This document shows positions 25,219 to 33,697 of a stretch of 35,339 nucleotides of DNA, piece after piece. Location of the stretch: positions 1-35,339 of the forward strand of contig JAFSRW010000095.1 in the NCBI GenBank assembly GCA_017445925.1, given 5' to 3'. Position 1 is the first letter of the stretch. The number at the start of each line of letters is the position of its first letter. This DNA comes from Bacteroidaceae bacterium (lineage in GTDB: Bacteria; Bacteroidota; Bacteroidia; Bacteroidales; Bacteroidaceae). The notes beneath the pieces are model-generated. The model did no database searches. It saw nothing but the letters and a program-made list of their open reading frames with translations, and had not been told where the DNA came from. The position numbers and the translations under genes are program-made.

Positions 25219-26885
25219 TGTTTCAATAATTGTTTAGCGTTCAGGACGGCGGCTTCCGAAATCTCATTTCCACTGAGCATGTGGGCAATTTCTGTTACCC
25301 GTTCCTCTGGTGTCAGTTCTCGTATATGACTGAATGTCTGTTCGTCAGTATCTTCCTTGTAAACCCAGTAGTGTGTTGCTCCGCACGAGGCTATCTGGGG
25401 TAGGTGAGTAATGGTTATAACTTGATGCTTGTTGGCAGCCGTCATTTCCTTCATCAGATTGGCCATAGACGAGGCTACCTTTCCGCTCACACCTGTATCT
25501 ATCTCATCAAATATGATGGTGGGCATATTCTCCCTTTTGCTGGTGATGGCTTTTAGGGCGAGCATCAGTCGGGCTATCTCACCACCGCTGGCTACCTCTG
25601 AAATAGCTCTTGGGGCAGCATTCTTATTGGCAGAGAAGAAGAAGGTGACCTGGTCGGCTCCTTTTTCTGTGAGCTGACGGTTCTTTTCTATCTTCACCTC
25701 AAATTTGTTGTTGGGAATATCCAACTGAGTCAGCATCTGGCTGATAGAGGCTTCCACCTCTTTGGCAGCTTCGGCTCTTTTTTTGCTCAGTTGCTCTGCC
25801 AGGGCTGTAGCCTTGGCTAATTTCTCACGGACAGCCTTTTCCAGTTCTCCTATCTTCTCTTCACCGTTGCTGATAACGTCCAGTTTCAGCCTCAAATCCT
25901 TCATGAAGGTCTCCAGTTCGGCTGCCGACTTTACATCGTGCTTCTTCTCTAACGTATATATTTGGTCAAGCCGGTTGTTTACTTCGTCCAGTCTGGCAGG
26001 GTTGTATTCCACTCTCTCGGCCAGATCGCTGAGGTCTGCACTAATATCCTTTAACTCAATGAGGGCGCTTTCAATCCGCTCACCGTATTCCTCCACAGCT
26101 GGATAAACATGGGTAAGGGACTGTATGTCCTGACTGATATGTTTTAGCAGCTCTATAACACCGCCTTGTTCGCTGTCGTTGCTGAATTGTGAATCGGCTT
26201 TGTAAAGAACGGTTTTTATCTCCTCGGCATGACTTAACTCATTTTGCTCTTCCTCCAGTTCTTCATCTTCTCCAGCCTTGGGATTCAGCTCCTCCAGTTG
26301 TTCCAACTGAAAACGCAGATAATCTTCTTCTGTCTTTGACTGAGCCAGCATTTCCTTAGCATCCTTCAGCTCCTGCTCAGCTTGCTTGTAGTCGCTAAAG
26401 CTGGTGCGGTATTCCTGAAGTAGCGTGTTGTTCTGTGCTATCACGTCAAGGATGTGCAGCTGGAAATCCTCTTTGGCGATAAGCAGGTTCTGATGCTGTG
26501 AATGTATGTCTATCAGGTGGTAGCCCAGTTCTTTAAGGAAATTCAGATTGGCAGGCGTATCGTTCACAAAGGCACGACTCTTGCCGTTGGAGGTAAACTC
26601 GCGTCGGATGATACATTCGTGTTCATCAAAGTCTGTATCGTTCTCCTCGAAAAGGGTTTTCAGATTATATCCCTCAATGCCGAAGGTAGCCTCTATGGTG
26701 CATTTGTCGGCACCAGGCAATATACTCTTTATATCTGCTCTTTGACCCAACAGGTAGTTGATGGCTCCCAGCATGATGGACTTTCCTGCACCCGTTTCAC
26801 CGGTAATGACAGAGAAACCCGACTGAAAATCAATATCCAACTCCTTGATGAGAGCAAAGTTTCTGATATAAAGATGCTTAAGCAT
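25215..26885 (-). CDS. recN: DNA repair protein RecN
   Basis: 556 aa SMC-like ATPase for double-strand-break repair. Walker A GETGAGKS lies at 29-36. Two long coiled-coil arms occupy about 160-230 and 310-380 and flank a central helical region. The C-terminal lobe has the signature VASGGEIARLMLALK, Walker B TIIFDEIDTGVSG and ITHLPQIASC. Length matches the usual 550-560 aa. The TGA overlaps the ATG of the TPR gene (ATGA), and its own ATG is 6 nt after the DUF4835 gene, so it belongs to the dnaN run. Confidence 0.95.
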   Translation of the reverse strand: MLKHLYIRNFALIKELDIDFQSGFSVITGETGAGKSIMLGAINYLLGQRADIKSILPGADKCTIEATFGIEGYNLKTLFEENDTDFDEHECIIRREFTSNGKSRAFVNDTPANLNFLKELGYHLIDIHSQHQNLLIAKEDFQLHILDVIAQNNTLLQEYRTSFSDYKQAEQELKDAKEMLAQSKTEEDYLRFQLEQLEELNPKAGEDEELEEEQNELSHAEEIKTVLYKADSQFSNDSEQGGVIELLKHISQDIQSLTHVYPAVEEYGERIESALIELKDISADLSDLAERVEYNPARLDEVNNRLDQIYTLEKKHDVKSAAELETFMKDLRLKLDVISNGEEKIGELEKAVREKLAKATALAEQLSKKRAEAAKEVEASISQMLTQLDIPNNKFEVKIEKNRQLTEKGADQVTFFFSANKNAAPRAISEVASGGEIARLMLALKAITSKRENMPTIIFDEIDTGVSGKVASSMANLMKEMTAANKHQVITITHLPQIASCGATHYWVYKEDTDEQTFSHIRELTPEERVTEIAHMLSGNEISEAAVLNAKQLLKQ

Positions 26886-26891
26886 AAAGTT

Positions 26892-27803
26892 TTACTTCTT
26901 TATTTTCTGCCATTCCTGATCCTGAGAGGCATCAATGGCAAACAGAACATCGTAGGCCTTGTTTTTCTCTTCGGTTGTTCCTTTCCCTGAATAGATGTTC
27001 ACCAGCTCCTGTCTTTTGTATTCCGAGAATAGCTGAGCAACCTTGGTCATATTCTTGGCTTTGTGTGCCTGAAGCAGTAAATCCAAACCTTCTGTGATGG
27101 TAGCTCTGGCGGTATCAGGATTCTCCGCCATCTGATCCAGTCCTTTTCTGTGATAGAGGTACTGGAAATCACGCATACATTCCATTGATCCGTCCAGATA
27201 GTCGTTTAGCAGGCCAAAGCGGTTGCCGGAATCGCTGAAAGCCTTCCAGCCAGGGAAGTCAAGGTTCTGACCAGCCGACACAATGTTTTCCGCTGTTTGG
27301 AAACAGGGTGTACCACCCTTGGGTGCCATGGTATCCAGATCCATACCTATAATCATATAGGCGTAGTAGGCAAGTAGTGCCACCAGGTTGTTGTCAATCT
27401 GATTCTCCTGGTATTCTATCTGGTCGAATTCCGTGAACTTAAAAACAAACTCTCTGTCGTTCACCGAGTAGCAGACTGTATTGTAGCTTGTGCCGTAGAC
27501 GGGTCGGTTGCTCGACATCAGCAACGTGCACTTGAATGTGTTTTCGTTTGCATCATACTCGTTGACGGTGATATTGAAGTTGCACTGAATCTTCTCGTTT
27601 TCGCGAAAAGCTATCTCCGTCCATTTGTGGTTGTTCAGGAACTCCTCTATGGTAGTCTGAAGCTTCGGGAAAACATCCGTCTTGGTGGTCTCTATCTGAG
27701 TGTAGTTGATGTTCACCCTTGCATTCAGCTCCTGAGCGTGAAGGGTAATAACGTTAACGTTAACGATAACGATAACCAAAACAAAAAAGAAAAACTTTCT
27801 CAT
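26892..27803 (-). CDS. DUF4835 family exported protein
   Basis: 303 aa. It begins with a strongly hydrophobic signal peptide (about 1-24) ending LHAQ, whose core is encoded by a 6-nt tandem repeat giving an alternating Val-Ile/Val-Asn pattern. The mature part has beta-rich and then helical regions with no catalytic motif that I recognise. The position between coaBC and recN is typical for DUF4835 in Bacteroidota. Function is unknown; an envelope role is inferred from the signal peptide alone. The ATG overlaps the coaBC TGA by 4 nt (ATGA). Confidence 0.85.
   Translation of the reverse strand: MRKFFFFVLVIVIVNVNVITLHAQELNARVNINYTQIETTKTDVFPKLQTTIEEFLNNHKWTEIAFRENEKIQCNFNITVNEYDANENTFKCTLLMSSNRPVYGTSYNTVCYSVNDREFVFKFTEFDQIEYQENQIDNNLVALLAYYAYMIIGMDLDTMAPKGGTPCFQTAENIVSAGQNLDFPGWKAFSDSGNRFGLLNDYLDGSMECMRDFQYLYHRKGLDQMAENPDTARATITEGLDLLLQAHKAKNMTKVAQLFSEYKRQELVNIYSGKGTTEEKNKAYDVLFAIDASQDQEWQKIKK
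27747..27776 (-). repeat. Hexanucleotide tandem repeat in the DUF4835 signal peptide
   Basis: Five 6-nt units on the plus strand: AATAAC, GTTAAC, GTTAAC, GATAAC, GATAAC. Being in frame, a unit gain or loss would add or remove two residues of the hydrophobic core. Confidence 0.8.
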
Positions 27804-28996
27804 TTTATGATAGTTACCAATTTGTTTACAATATCCTTGGCTACTTCTCTTTTTGATTTCAGCGGGAAACGGGTCTCGCCGTCTTTGTCGATGAATGTAA
27901 CCTTGTTAGTGTTATGTTGGAATCCGGCACCTTCGTCCTGAAGGCTGTTCAGCACTATGAAGTCCAGATTCTTCTTCTGCAGTTTCTCCTTGGCGTGGTT
28001 CTCCTCATCGTTTGTCTCTAAGGCGAATCCCACCATTACTTGGTTCGTGCGCTTCATCTGCCCAAGGGCCTTGGCAATGTCCTTTGTAGGTTCTAATTCC
28101 AGTGTCATACGGTTGCCTTCGCGCTTTATCTTGTTATCTGCAACGGAGGCAGGGGTAAAGTCAGCTACGGCAGCACAAAGGATAGCTGCGTCAGCGCTGG
28201 GGAAGGTTTCTGTGGCAGCCTGGTACATCTGGGCAGCACTCTCCACATCAGTCCTTTTTATATTAGGATGACTGGTCTTGATGCTGACGGGGCCACAGAT
28301 AAGTTCCACCTGTGCGCCACGTTCGGCACATTCTTCGGCCAGGGCTATGCCCATCTTGCCGCTGCTGTAGTTGCCGATAAAACGGACGGGGTCAAGTTTC
28401 TCGTATGTAGGGCCTGCGGTAATCAGCACCTTCTTGCCTTGCAGGTCGGCCTTTTCAGCAAAGAAGCGGTCCAATACCTCTATAATCTTTTCCGGTTCCT
28501 CCATGCGGCCTTTTCCTTCCAGCTTGCTTGCCAGAAAGCCTGTGCCTGGTTCTATGATGTGGTTACCGTAGGAGCGGAGTGTATGCAGGTTCTTCTGTGT
28601 GCTGGGGTGGGCATACATATCCAGATCCATAGCTGGGGCAACGAATACGGGAGCCTTCATGCTCAGATAGGTTGTAATAAGCATATTGTCGGCTACGCCG
28701 TTTGCCATCTTACCTATAGTGCTGGCGCTGGCAGGAGCAATAACCATAGCATCTGCCCAAAGGCCTAAGTGCACGTGGGAATGCCACGAGCCGTCGCGGC
28801 GGTCGAAGAACTCGCTCACCACAGGCTTACCGGTTAGTGTGCTCAGTGTAAGGGGGGTAATGAATTCCTTGCCTGCTGGGGTGATGACAACCTGCACCTC
28901 GGCACCTTGCTTTATGAGGCCGCGAATCAGGTAGCATGCTTTGTAGGCGGCAATGCTGCCCGTTATGCCCAGAACTATTTTCTTACCCTGCAGCAT
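27800..28996 (-). CDS. coaBC: Phosphopantothenoylcysteine decarboxylase / phosphopantothenate-cysteine ligase
   Basis: 398 aa bifunctional coenzyme A enzyme. The N-terminal flavoprotein CoaC half has LGITGSIAAYKACYLIRGL, the active-site His in SWHSHVHLGLWAD, and PAMDLDMY in place of the more usual PxMNxxMW. The CoaB half begins about 185 with VLITAGPTYEKLDPVRFIGN followed by YSSGKMG, and has the KIKREGNRMTLELEPTKDI segment. Length is normal. Its start overlaps the 3' end of the exonuclease gene by 14 nt, and its stop overlaps the DUF4835 start by 4 nt. Confidence 0.95.
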   Translation of the reverse strand: MLQGKKIVLGITGSIAAYKACYLIRGLIKQGAEVQVVITPAGKEFITPLTLSTLTGKPVVSEFFDRRDGSWHSHVHLGLWADAMVIAPASASTIGKMANGVADNMLITTYLSMKAPVFVAPAMDLDMYAHPSTQKNLHTLRSYGNHIIEPGTGFLASKLEGKGRMEEPEKIIEVLDRFFAEKADLQGKKVLITAGPTYEKLDPVRFIGNYSSGKMGIALAEECAERGAQVELICGPVSIKTSHPNIKRTDVESAAQMYQAATETFPSADAAILCAAVADFTPASVADNKIKREGNRMTLELEPTKDIAKALGQMKRTNQVMVGFALETNDEENHAKEKLQKKNLDFIVLNSLQDEGAGFQHNTNKVTFIDKDGETRFPLKSKREVAKDIVNKLVTIIK

Positions 28997-29753
28997 ATTT
29001 GAAACGGAGTTTTGTCAGAACCTGCTTGGTGTTCATGGTGAAGTCACCCTGCATAATCCATCCGTAATAACCCGGGTCTTTGTGCAACACTTCCTTCACG
29101 GGCTTGCCTTTGTATTTGCCAAAGTTCACCACCTCCACGCCGTTTTCGTCATAAACGAAACGTCCTGCAAAGTCTATGTTGTTTCCCATCTTCGAGAAGT
29201 CGGCCAGAAACTGCATGTCGTTCTGCAACTCATCAGGGTACTTGTCCAACTGGGCTTGCAGCACCTCGTAAGTAGCCTGTGTATCGGCCAGAGCGCTGTG
29301 GGCGTTTTCAAGGTCCTTGCCGCAGTAGTATTTGTAGGCTGCTATGAGCGTGCGGCGTTCCAGCTTGTGATAGATGTTCTGCACATCCACCAGCTTGCGT
29401 TTGCTCAGGTCTACCTCCACACCGGCTCGCATGAACTCTTCCACCAGCAGGGGAATATCAAACTTGTTGCTGTTGTAGCCAGCTAAGTCGCAGCCCTCAA
29501 AAGTTTGCCACAGCGTCTTGGCTATCTGTTTGAAGGTGGGGCAGTCCTTTACGTCATCATCGTAGATGCCGTGAACGCGGCTTGCTTCCTCGGGGATGTG
29601 TACCTCGGGATTGATGCGCATACTCTTTGCTTCCTCGTTGCCGTTAGGCTCCACGCGGATATAGCAGAGTTCCACAATGCGGTCTTTGGCAATGTCCAGA
29701 CCTGTGGTTTCCAGGTCGAAGAATATGATAGGGTTCTTCAGATTAAGCTTCAT
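28983..29753 (-). CDS. DnaQ-like 3'-5' exonuclease (epsilon/ExoX type)
   Basis: 256 aa. The DEDDh catalytic set is visible: FFDLETTG (Asp13, Glu15), YNSNKFDIPLL (Asp99), and HSALADTQ (His152, Asp157). A C-terminal module (about 210-256) with NFGKYKGKPVKEV and DPGYYGWIMQGDF matches the small DUF3820/ExoX-C-like domain. It may proofread or trim DNA ends. Being 13 nt behind dnaN suggests co-expression with the sliding clamp and a role as polymerase III epsilon subunit or as a repair nuclease; the sequence alone does not decide. No clear clamp-binding QLxLF motif is seen. Confidence 0.88.
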   Translation of the reverse strand: MKLNLKNPIIFFDLETTGLDIAKDRIVELCYIRVEPNGNEEAKSMRINPEVHIPEEASRVHGIYDDDVKDCPTFKQIAKTLWQTFEGCDLAGYNSNKFDIPLLVEEFMRAGVEVDLSKRKLVDVQNIYHKLERRTLIAAYKYYCGKDLENAHSALADTQATYEVLQAQLDKYPDELQNDMQFLADFSKMGNNIDFAGRFVYDENGVEVVNFGKYKGKPVKEVLHKDPGYYGWIMQGDFTMNTKQVLTKLRFKYAAG

Positions 29754-29766
29754 GCCTTCCTGAATT

Positions 29767-30888
29767 TTAATCCTCTACTCGCATGGGCATCAGCAGCATC
29801 AGCACCTCATCCTCGGTATTGTCGTCGGCAGGACGGATTACACCGGGACGGCTGGGGTCAGCCACTTCCAGTGTTATGGTGTCGCTCTCCAGGATATTGG
29901 CAATCTCCAGTAGGAACTGACAACTGAAACCTATGCTGATGGGGCTGGATGTGTAGTCGCAGGTCAGGAACTCCTCAGCGCTGGTAGCGTACTCGTTGTC
30001 CTGTCCTGTCAGTCTCATGCTGTTGTTATTCAACTCCACCTTTACCAAGCCGCTGCTCTGGTTGCAGAATACGGCCACGCGCTTCAGGGCACTGGCAAGG
30101 GCTACGCGGTCCACGGTAGCCTTGAAGGGGTTGCTCTGTGGGATAACAGCGTTATAGTTGGGATAACGGCCCTCAATGAGGCGGAAGTGCATAGTCATAT
30201 CCTCCGTCTTGATGGTAGCCTTATCCGTATCAAACAGAATCTCCACCAGCTCCTCCTTGTTCAGGACGGTCTTCAGGATAGCACATACCTTCTTGGGCAG
30301 GATAAAGCCTGCTGTCAGACCGGTCTTGATGCTGTGTACCGTGTTGCGCACCAACTTACGACCATCCGTACCGGCAAAGATAAGGTAGTCGGGAGTGATA
30401 TCCACGTAGATACCGTTCATAACCAGGCGGATCTCATCGTTAGCCGTAGCAAAGAGGCAGCGGTTGATACCGTTCAGCAGCACCTCGGCGGGTATGGACA
30501 GATGGGTAGCATTGTCGCTTACCTTCTTGGCAAGAGGGTAGGGAGCAGCATCCTGAGCCATTACGCTGAAGCTTCCGCTGCTGTGCTGGCCCTCTACCTT
30601 CATAGTCTCCTCATTAAAGCTGACAACCAAGGGCTGTTCTGCCAGTTCCTTAATAGAATCTATAATGGTCTTGGCGGGGATACAGAAACGCGCTTCGCCA
30701 TTTTGCTCGATAACGGGAGCCGATGTGATATAATACTTTTCGCTGTCTGAAGCGGTGATAGTGATTTTGCCGTCTTTAATATCAAACAGTAAACAATCAA
30801 GGATGGGCATAGAGTTCTTTGACCCCATAACTTTACTGGCCGCAGTCAGTCGGCTGTAAAGAGCTGAACTTGAAACTTTGAATTCCAT
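29767..30888 (-). CDS. dnaN: DNA polymerase III beta subunit (sliding clamp)
   Basis: 373 aa from ATG 30888. It has three similar clamp domains. Recognisable parts are VSSSALYSRLTAASKVMGSKNSMPILDCLLF at the N-terminus (in parts: SSALYSRL, SMPILDCLLF), FAGTDGRKLVRN in the middle, and the C-terminal EDEVLMLLMPMRV, the standard clamp end. The frame continues 22 codons upstream to 30954, but this would cross the promoter box at 30917-30924 and has no family counterpart. It heads an eight-gene run that ends at 21149. Confidence 0.95.
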   Translation of the reverse strand: MEFKVSSSALYSRLTAASKVMGSKNSMPILDCLLFDIKDGKITITASDSEKYYITSAPVIEQNGEARFCIPAKTIIDSIKELAEQPLVVSFNEETMKVEGQHSSGSFSVMAQDAAPYPLAKKVSDNATHLSIPAEVLLNGINRCLFATANDEIRLVMNGIYVDITPDYLIFAGTDGRKLVRNTVHSIKTGLTAGFILPKKVCAILKTVLNKEELVEILFDTDKATIKTEDMTMHFRLIEGRYPNYNAVIPQSNPFKATVDRVALASALKRVAVFCNQSSGLVKVELNNNSMRLTGQDNEYATSAEEFLTCDYTSSPISIGFSCQFLLEIANILESDTITLEVADPSRPGVIRPADDNTEDEVLMLLMPMRVED

Positions 30889-30916
30889 TTTAATATAAGT
30901 ATTGTTTATTTTCGTA

Positions 30917-30946
30917 CAAAGATACGGTTTTTTCCCGTACACCAAA
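30917..30946 (-). promoter_or_regulatory. Promoter of the dnaN run
   Basis: On the minus strand TTTG (30943-30946) and TATCTTTG (30917-30924) are 18 nt apart, and the ATG follows after 28 nt. It is divergent from the SSB-like gene promoter. Confidence 0.75.
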
Positions 30947-30987
30947 AAAAACACTTCGAAAAAAACGTATAGTAAGTTATTTTTTCA

Positions 30988-30995
30988 TACCTTTG
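30988..30995 (+). promoter_or_regulatory. -7 promoter box for the DUF3127 SSB-like gene
   Basis: TACCTTTG, full TAnnTTTG match, 32 nt before ATG 31028. A -33 partner is weak. Confidence 0.65.
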
Positions 30996-31027
30996 TGCCA
31001 CTATTTTAACATAACAACAGTAAAACA

Positions 31028-31459
31028 ATGGAAATAACAGGCAAAATTATTGCAGTACTCGAGCCTCGCAAGGGTACATCAAGCAGAACAGGAAGTGAAT
31101 GGATTTGTGGTCAGTATGTATTGGAGACGATGGACCAGTATCCTCGTAAACTTTTCTTTGAGGTTTTTGGTGCCGACCGCTTGCAGCAGTTCAACATCCA
31201 GTTGGGTGAGATAATGACTGTTTCTTTCGATATAGACGCTCGCGAGTATCAGGGTCGCTGGTACAATGGTGTTCGTGCCTTCCGTGTTGACCGTAATGTT
31301 CAGGCTGCTCCTATGGCTACAGCTGCTCCCGTAGCTCCCGACACCACTCCCTTCGGTGGCGCTCCCGTTCCCACTCAGGCTCCTGCAGCTCCTGCAGCTC
31401 CCGCAGTTGAGACCACTCCCTTTGCCCCCCAGGCAGAGGGTGAGGACCTCCCGTTCTAA
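31028..31459 (+). CDS. DUF3127 family SSB-like protein with SSB-type C-terminal tip
   Basis: 143 aa. Residues 1-90 are a beta-rich, OB-fold-like domain (EITGKIIAVLE, RKLFFEVFGADRLQQF, GEIMTVSFDIDAREYQGRWY with NGVRAFRVDR). The remainder is a Pro/Ala-rich flexible linker with two TTPF steps, ending in EGEDLPF, very like the DDDIPF tip by which bacterial SSB recruits partners. It likely binds single-stranded DNA or joins replication/repair complexes. It is divergent from dnaN and has its own promoter and terminator. The classical ssb gene is not in the window, so it may be an accessory paralogue. Confidence 0.85.
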   Translation: MEITGKIIAVLEPRKGTSSRTGSEWICGQYVLETMDQYPRKLFFEVFGADRLQQFNIQLGEIMTVSFDIDAREYQGRWYNGVRAFRVDRNVQAAPMATAAPVAPDTTPFGGAPVPTQAPAAPAAPAVETTPFAPQAEGEDLPF

Positions 31460-31508
31460 TCATTGGGCATCATACGCTATTCCATAATCGATAGCGGTCA
31501 GAAAAACA

Positions 31509-31545
31509 GAGCACCTTCCAAAATAGCAGGAAGGCGCTCTTTTTT
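31509..31545. terminator. Bidirectional terminator between the SSB-like gene and rho
   Basis: Arms GAGCACCTTCC (31509-31519) and GGAAGGCGCTC (31529-31539), one A-C mismatch, 9-nt loop, followed by T6. The plus-strand use ends the SSB-like gene; A-rich sequence on the other side may serve rho. Confidence 0.88.
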
Positions 31546-31571
31546 AACGTGGTGATATTTTGTGAAGTGAG

Positions 31572-33512
31572 TTATGAATTCATGCTTACAAGGAACTCTT
31601 CGTTGGTCTTGGTGTGTTCCAACCTTGACTTTACCTCGTTCATGGCCTCGATGGCATTCATGTCGCTGAGGAACTTACGAAGTATCCACATGCGGTCGAG
31701 GGTCATCTTATCCTGCAACAGGTCGTCTCTACGGGTGCTGCTGGCTACGATATTAACAGCAGGGAAGATACGCTTGTTGCTGAGCATACGGTCGAGCTGC
31801 AACTCCATGTTACCTGTTCCCTTGAACTCCTCGAAGATAACCTCGTCCATCTTGCTACCCGTATCCGTAAGGGCTGTGGCAATGATGGTGAGACTTCCGC
31901 CGTGTTCGATGTTACGGGCGGCTCCGAAGAAGCGTTTGGGCTTGTGCAGGGCATTGGCATCCACACCACCACTGAGCACCTTACCACTGGCTGGCGATAC
32001 GGTGTTATAGGCTCTTGCCAGACGGGTGATAGAGTCGAGGAAGATAACCACATCGTGTCCACATTCCACCATTCTCTTGGCCTTCTCCAATACGATTCCT
32101 GCAATCTTTACGTGACGTTCTGCGGGCTCATCGAAGGTACTGGCAATAACCTCGGCCTTAACGGTACGAGCCATATCCGTTACTTCCTCGGGGCGCTCGT
32201 CGATAAGCAACATTATCAGATAAGCCTCGGGGTGATTGGCTGCAATGGCGTTGGCGATGTCCTTCATCAGGATGGTTTTACCAGTCTTTGGCTGCGCCAC
32301 AATCAGGGCACGCTGTCCCTTACCGATGGGGGCAAAGAGGTCTACCACACGTGCCGACATGGTGTCGTTCACTCCGTTGCAGAGTTGGAATTTCTCGTCA
32401 GGGAAGAGTGGGGTGAGGTTCTCAAACGGACTACGGTCCCTAACTACATCGGGGTTACATCCGTTGATGGTGTTGACCTTTATCAGGGGGAAGTATTTCT
32501 CGTTCTCGCGTGGAGGTCTTACGGGACCTTCTATTACATCACCTGTTTTAAGTCCGTATTGACGGATAATCTGTGAACTTACATAGATATCGTCAGGACT
32601 GCTCAGGTAGTTGTAGTCGCTGCTACGCAGGAAGCCGAAGCCTTCATTCATTACCTCCAAAACACCCTCGCCGCGAATGTTCTCACCAAACTCATATTTC
32701 TCCTCCTCCTTGGGGCGATTGGGCCTTCCTATTTCAGGTAAATCGTCAATAATGCGTGTCCCAGCATCGGGCCGTGCGGCAGGAGCAGTAGTGATGGCAA
32801 CCATCTCGACCTGTTCTTCCAATTTGGGAATATCCTGCAGAATAATGAAGTCCTCGCCAGTGCTGAAGAATTTCTGCACCTGCTCCTCTGTAATCTCTTG
32901 GCCTTCATTCTTTTGTTCCTTGCTATTAACGGGCTCTTTTGGCCTTTCCTTCTCGGGCTCCTGAACGGGTTCGGGGAACTTTAATTCTTCCTGCAAACTT
33001 GCCATCTGAGCCATTGCCTCAGCCTTGGCTTCGCCTATTCTTTTCCTCTTCTTCTTTACCGGAGCTTCTTCTGTGGGAGCGGGTGTGCTCTCCTCTTTCT
33101 GTGCTTTAGGCTCCTCAGGAGCTACTATTTTATCTTCGGCTTTTGCTGCCTCCTTCTTGGTAGTTTTCTTACGGGTAGTTTTCTTTTCGGTGCTCTTTTC
33201 TGTGCTGGCAGCTTCTGCTTTTTCGGCCTTTGCAGCCTTCTCTGTTTTGTCGGCCTTTGCAGCCTTCTTGGCGGCAGGCTTTTCAGCCTTCTCCTCCTTA
33301 GCTGCTTTCTTGGTAGCAGGCTTCTCTGCCTTTTCTGCCTTCTTGGTGGTGCGCTTCTTCTTTTCCGGAGCTGCGACAGGCTGCACAGATTCGGCGTCTA
33401 TGATGTTGTAGATTAGTTCTGTCTGGTCGCTAATAACCTTCACGCCCAATGATTTGGCAAGTGCTGCCAATTCGTCAGAACTCATACTTTCTAATTCGTT
33501 CTTTTTGTGCAT
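31572..33512 (-). CDS. rho: Transcription termination factor Rho with long disordered insertion
   Basis: 646 aa, against about 420 in E. coli. Order: N-terminal helical Rho domain ([17 protein letters not shown], about 1-40), a Lys/Ala/Glu-rich disordered stretch (about 45-270), the RNA-binding cold-shock-like domain (about 280-340), then the hexameric ATPase with P-loop VAQPKTGKT (405-413), Walker B VVIFLDS (488-494) and the Q/R-loop region [21 protein letters not shown]. In Bacteroides thetaiotaomicron a comparable disordered region drives Rho condensate formation. The gene has a clear promoter and an 85-nt leader. High purine and repeated AAG/GCC codons explain the long opposite-strand frame at 33025-33411. 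Confidence 0.96.
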   Translation of the reverse strand: MHKKNELESMSSDELAALAKSLGVKVISDQTELIYNIIDAESVQPVAAPEKKKRTTKKAEKAEKPATKKAAKEEKAEKPAAKKAAKADKTEKAAKAEKAEAASTEKSTEKKTTRKKTTKKEAAKAEDKIVAPEEPKAQKEESTPAPTEEAPVKKKRKRIGEAKAEAMAQMASLQEELKFPEPVQEPEKERPKEPVNSKEQKNEGQEITEEQVQKFFSTGEDFIILQDIPKLEEQVEMVAITTAPAARPDAGTRIIDDLPEIGRPNRPKEEEKYEFGENIRGEGVLEVMNEGFGFLRSSDYNYLSSPDDIYVSSQIIRQYGLKTGDVIEGPVRPPRENEKYFPLIKVNTINGCNPDVVRDRSPFENLTPLFPDEKFQLCNGVNDTMSARVVDLFAPIGKGQRALIVAQPKTGKTILMKDIANAIAANHPEAYLIMLLIDERPEEVTDMARTVKAEVIASTFDEPAERHVKIAGIVLEKAKRMVECGHDVVIFLDSITRLARAYNTVSPASGKVLSGGVDANALHKPKRFFGAARNIEHGGSLTIIATALTDTGSKMDEVIFEEFKGTGNMELQLDRMLSNKRIFPAVNIVASSTRRDDLLQDKMTLDRMWILRKFLSDMNAIEAMNEVKSRLEHTKTNEEFLVSMNS

Positions 33513-33603
33513 AGTTTTTTATGCTTTATAATTTAATAAAAATAATAAGGTGTTGGATAATTAAGATACTTGCTCAGTGAGAGCTGTGTCTGTAAATTCA
33601 GTG

Positions 33604-33635
33604 CAAAGTTATGGTAAATCCTTTTATCTTCCAAA
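33604..33635 (-). promoter_or_regulatory. Promoter of rho
   Basis: On the minus strand TTTG (33632-33635) and TAACTTTG (33604-33611) are 20 nt apart. The transcript leader is about 85-90 nt and AT-rich, with only a weak 4-bp hairpin. Confidence 0.75.
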
Positions 33636-33676
33636 TATTCCGAGCGAAATTATTTCAATAATCCGTGGTTTTTACA

Positions 33677-33684
33677 TACTTTTG
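33677..33684 (+). promoter_or_regulatory. -7 promoter box for the Uup-like ABC-F gene
   Basis: TACTTTTG, matching TAnnTTTG, 13 nt before ATG 33698, so the leader would be very short (about 6 nt). Confidence 0.55.
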
Positions 33685-33697
33685 CAGAAAATTTAAC

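Noticed and set aside
33025-33411. Ser/Ala/Phe-rich hydrophobic frame opposite the Rho insertion
   Set aside because: It mirrors the repeated Lys/Ala/Glu codons of Rho; apparent membrane character is a by-product of the codon pattern.
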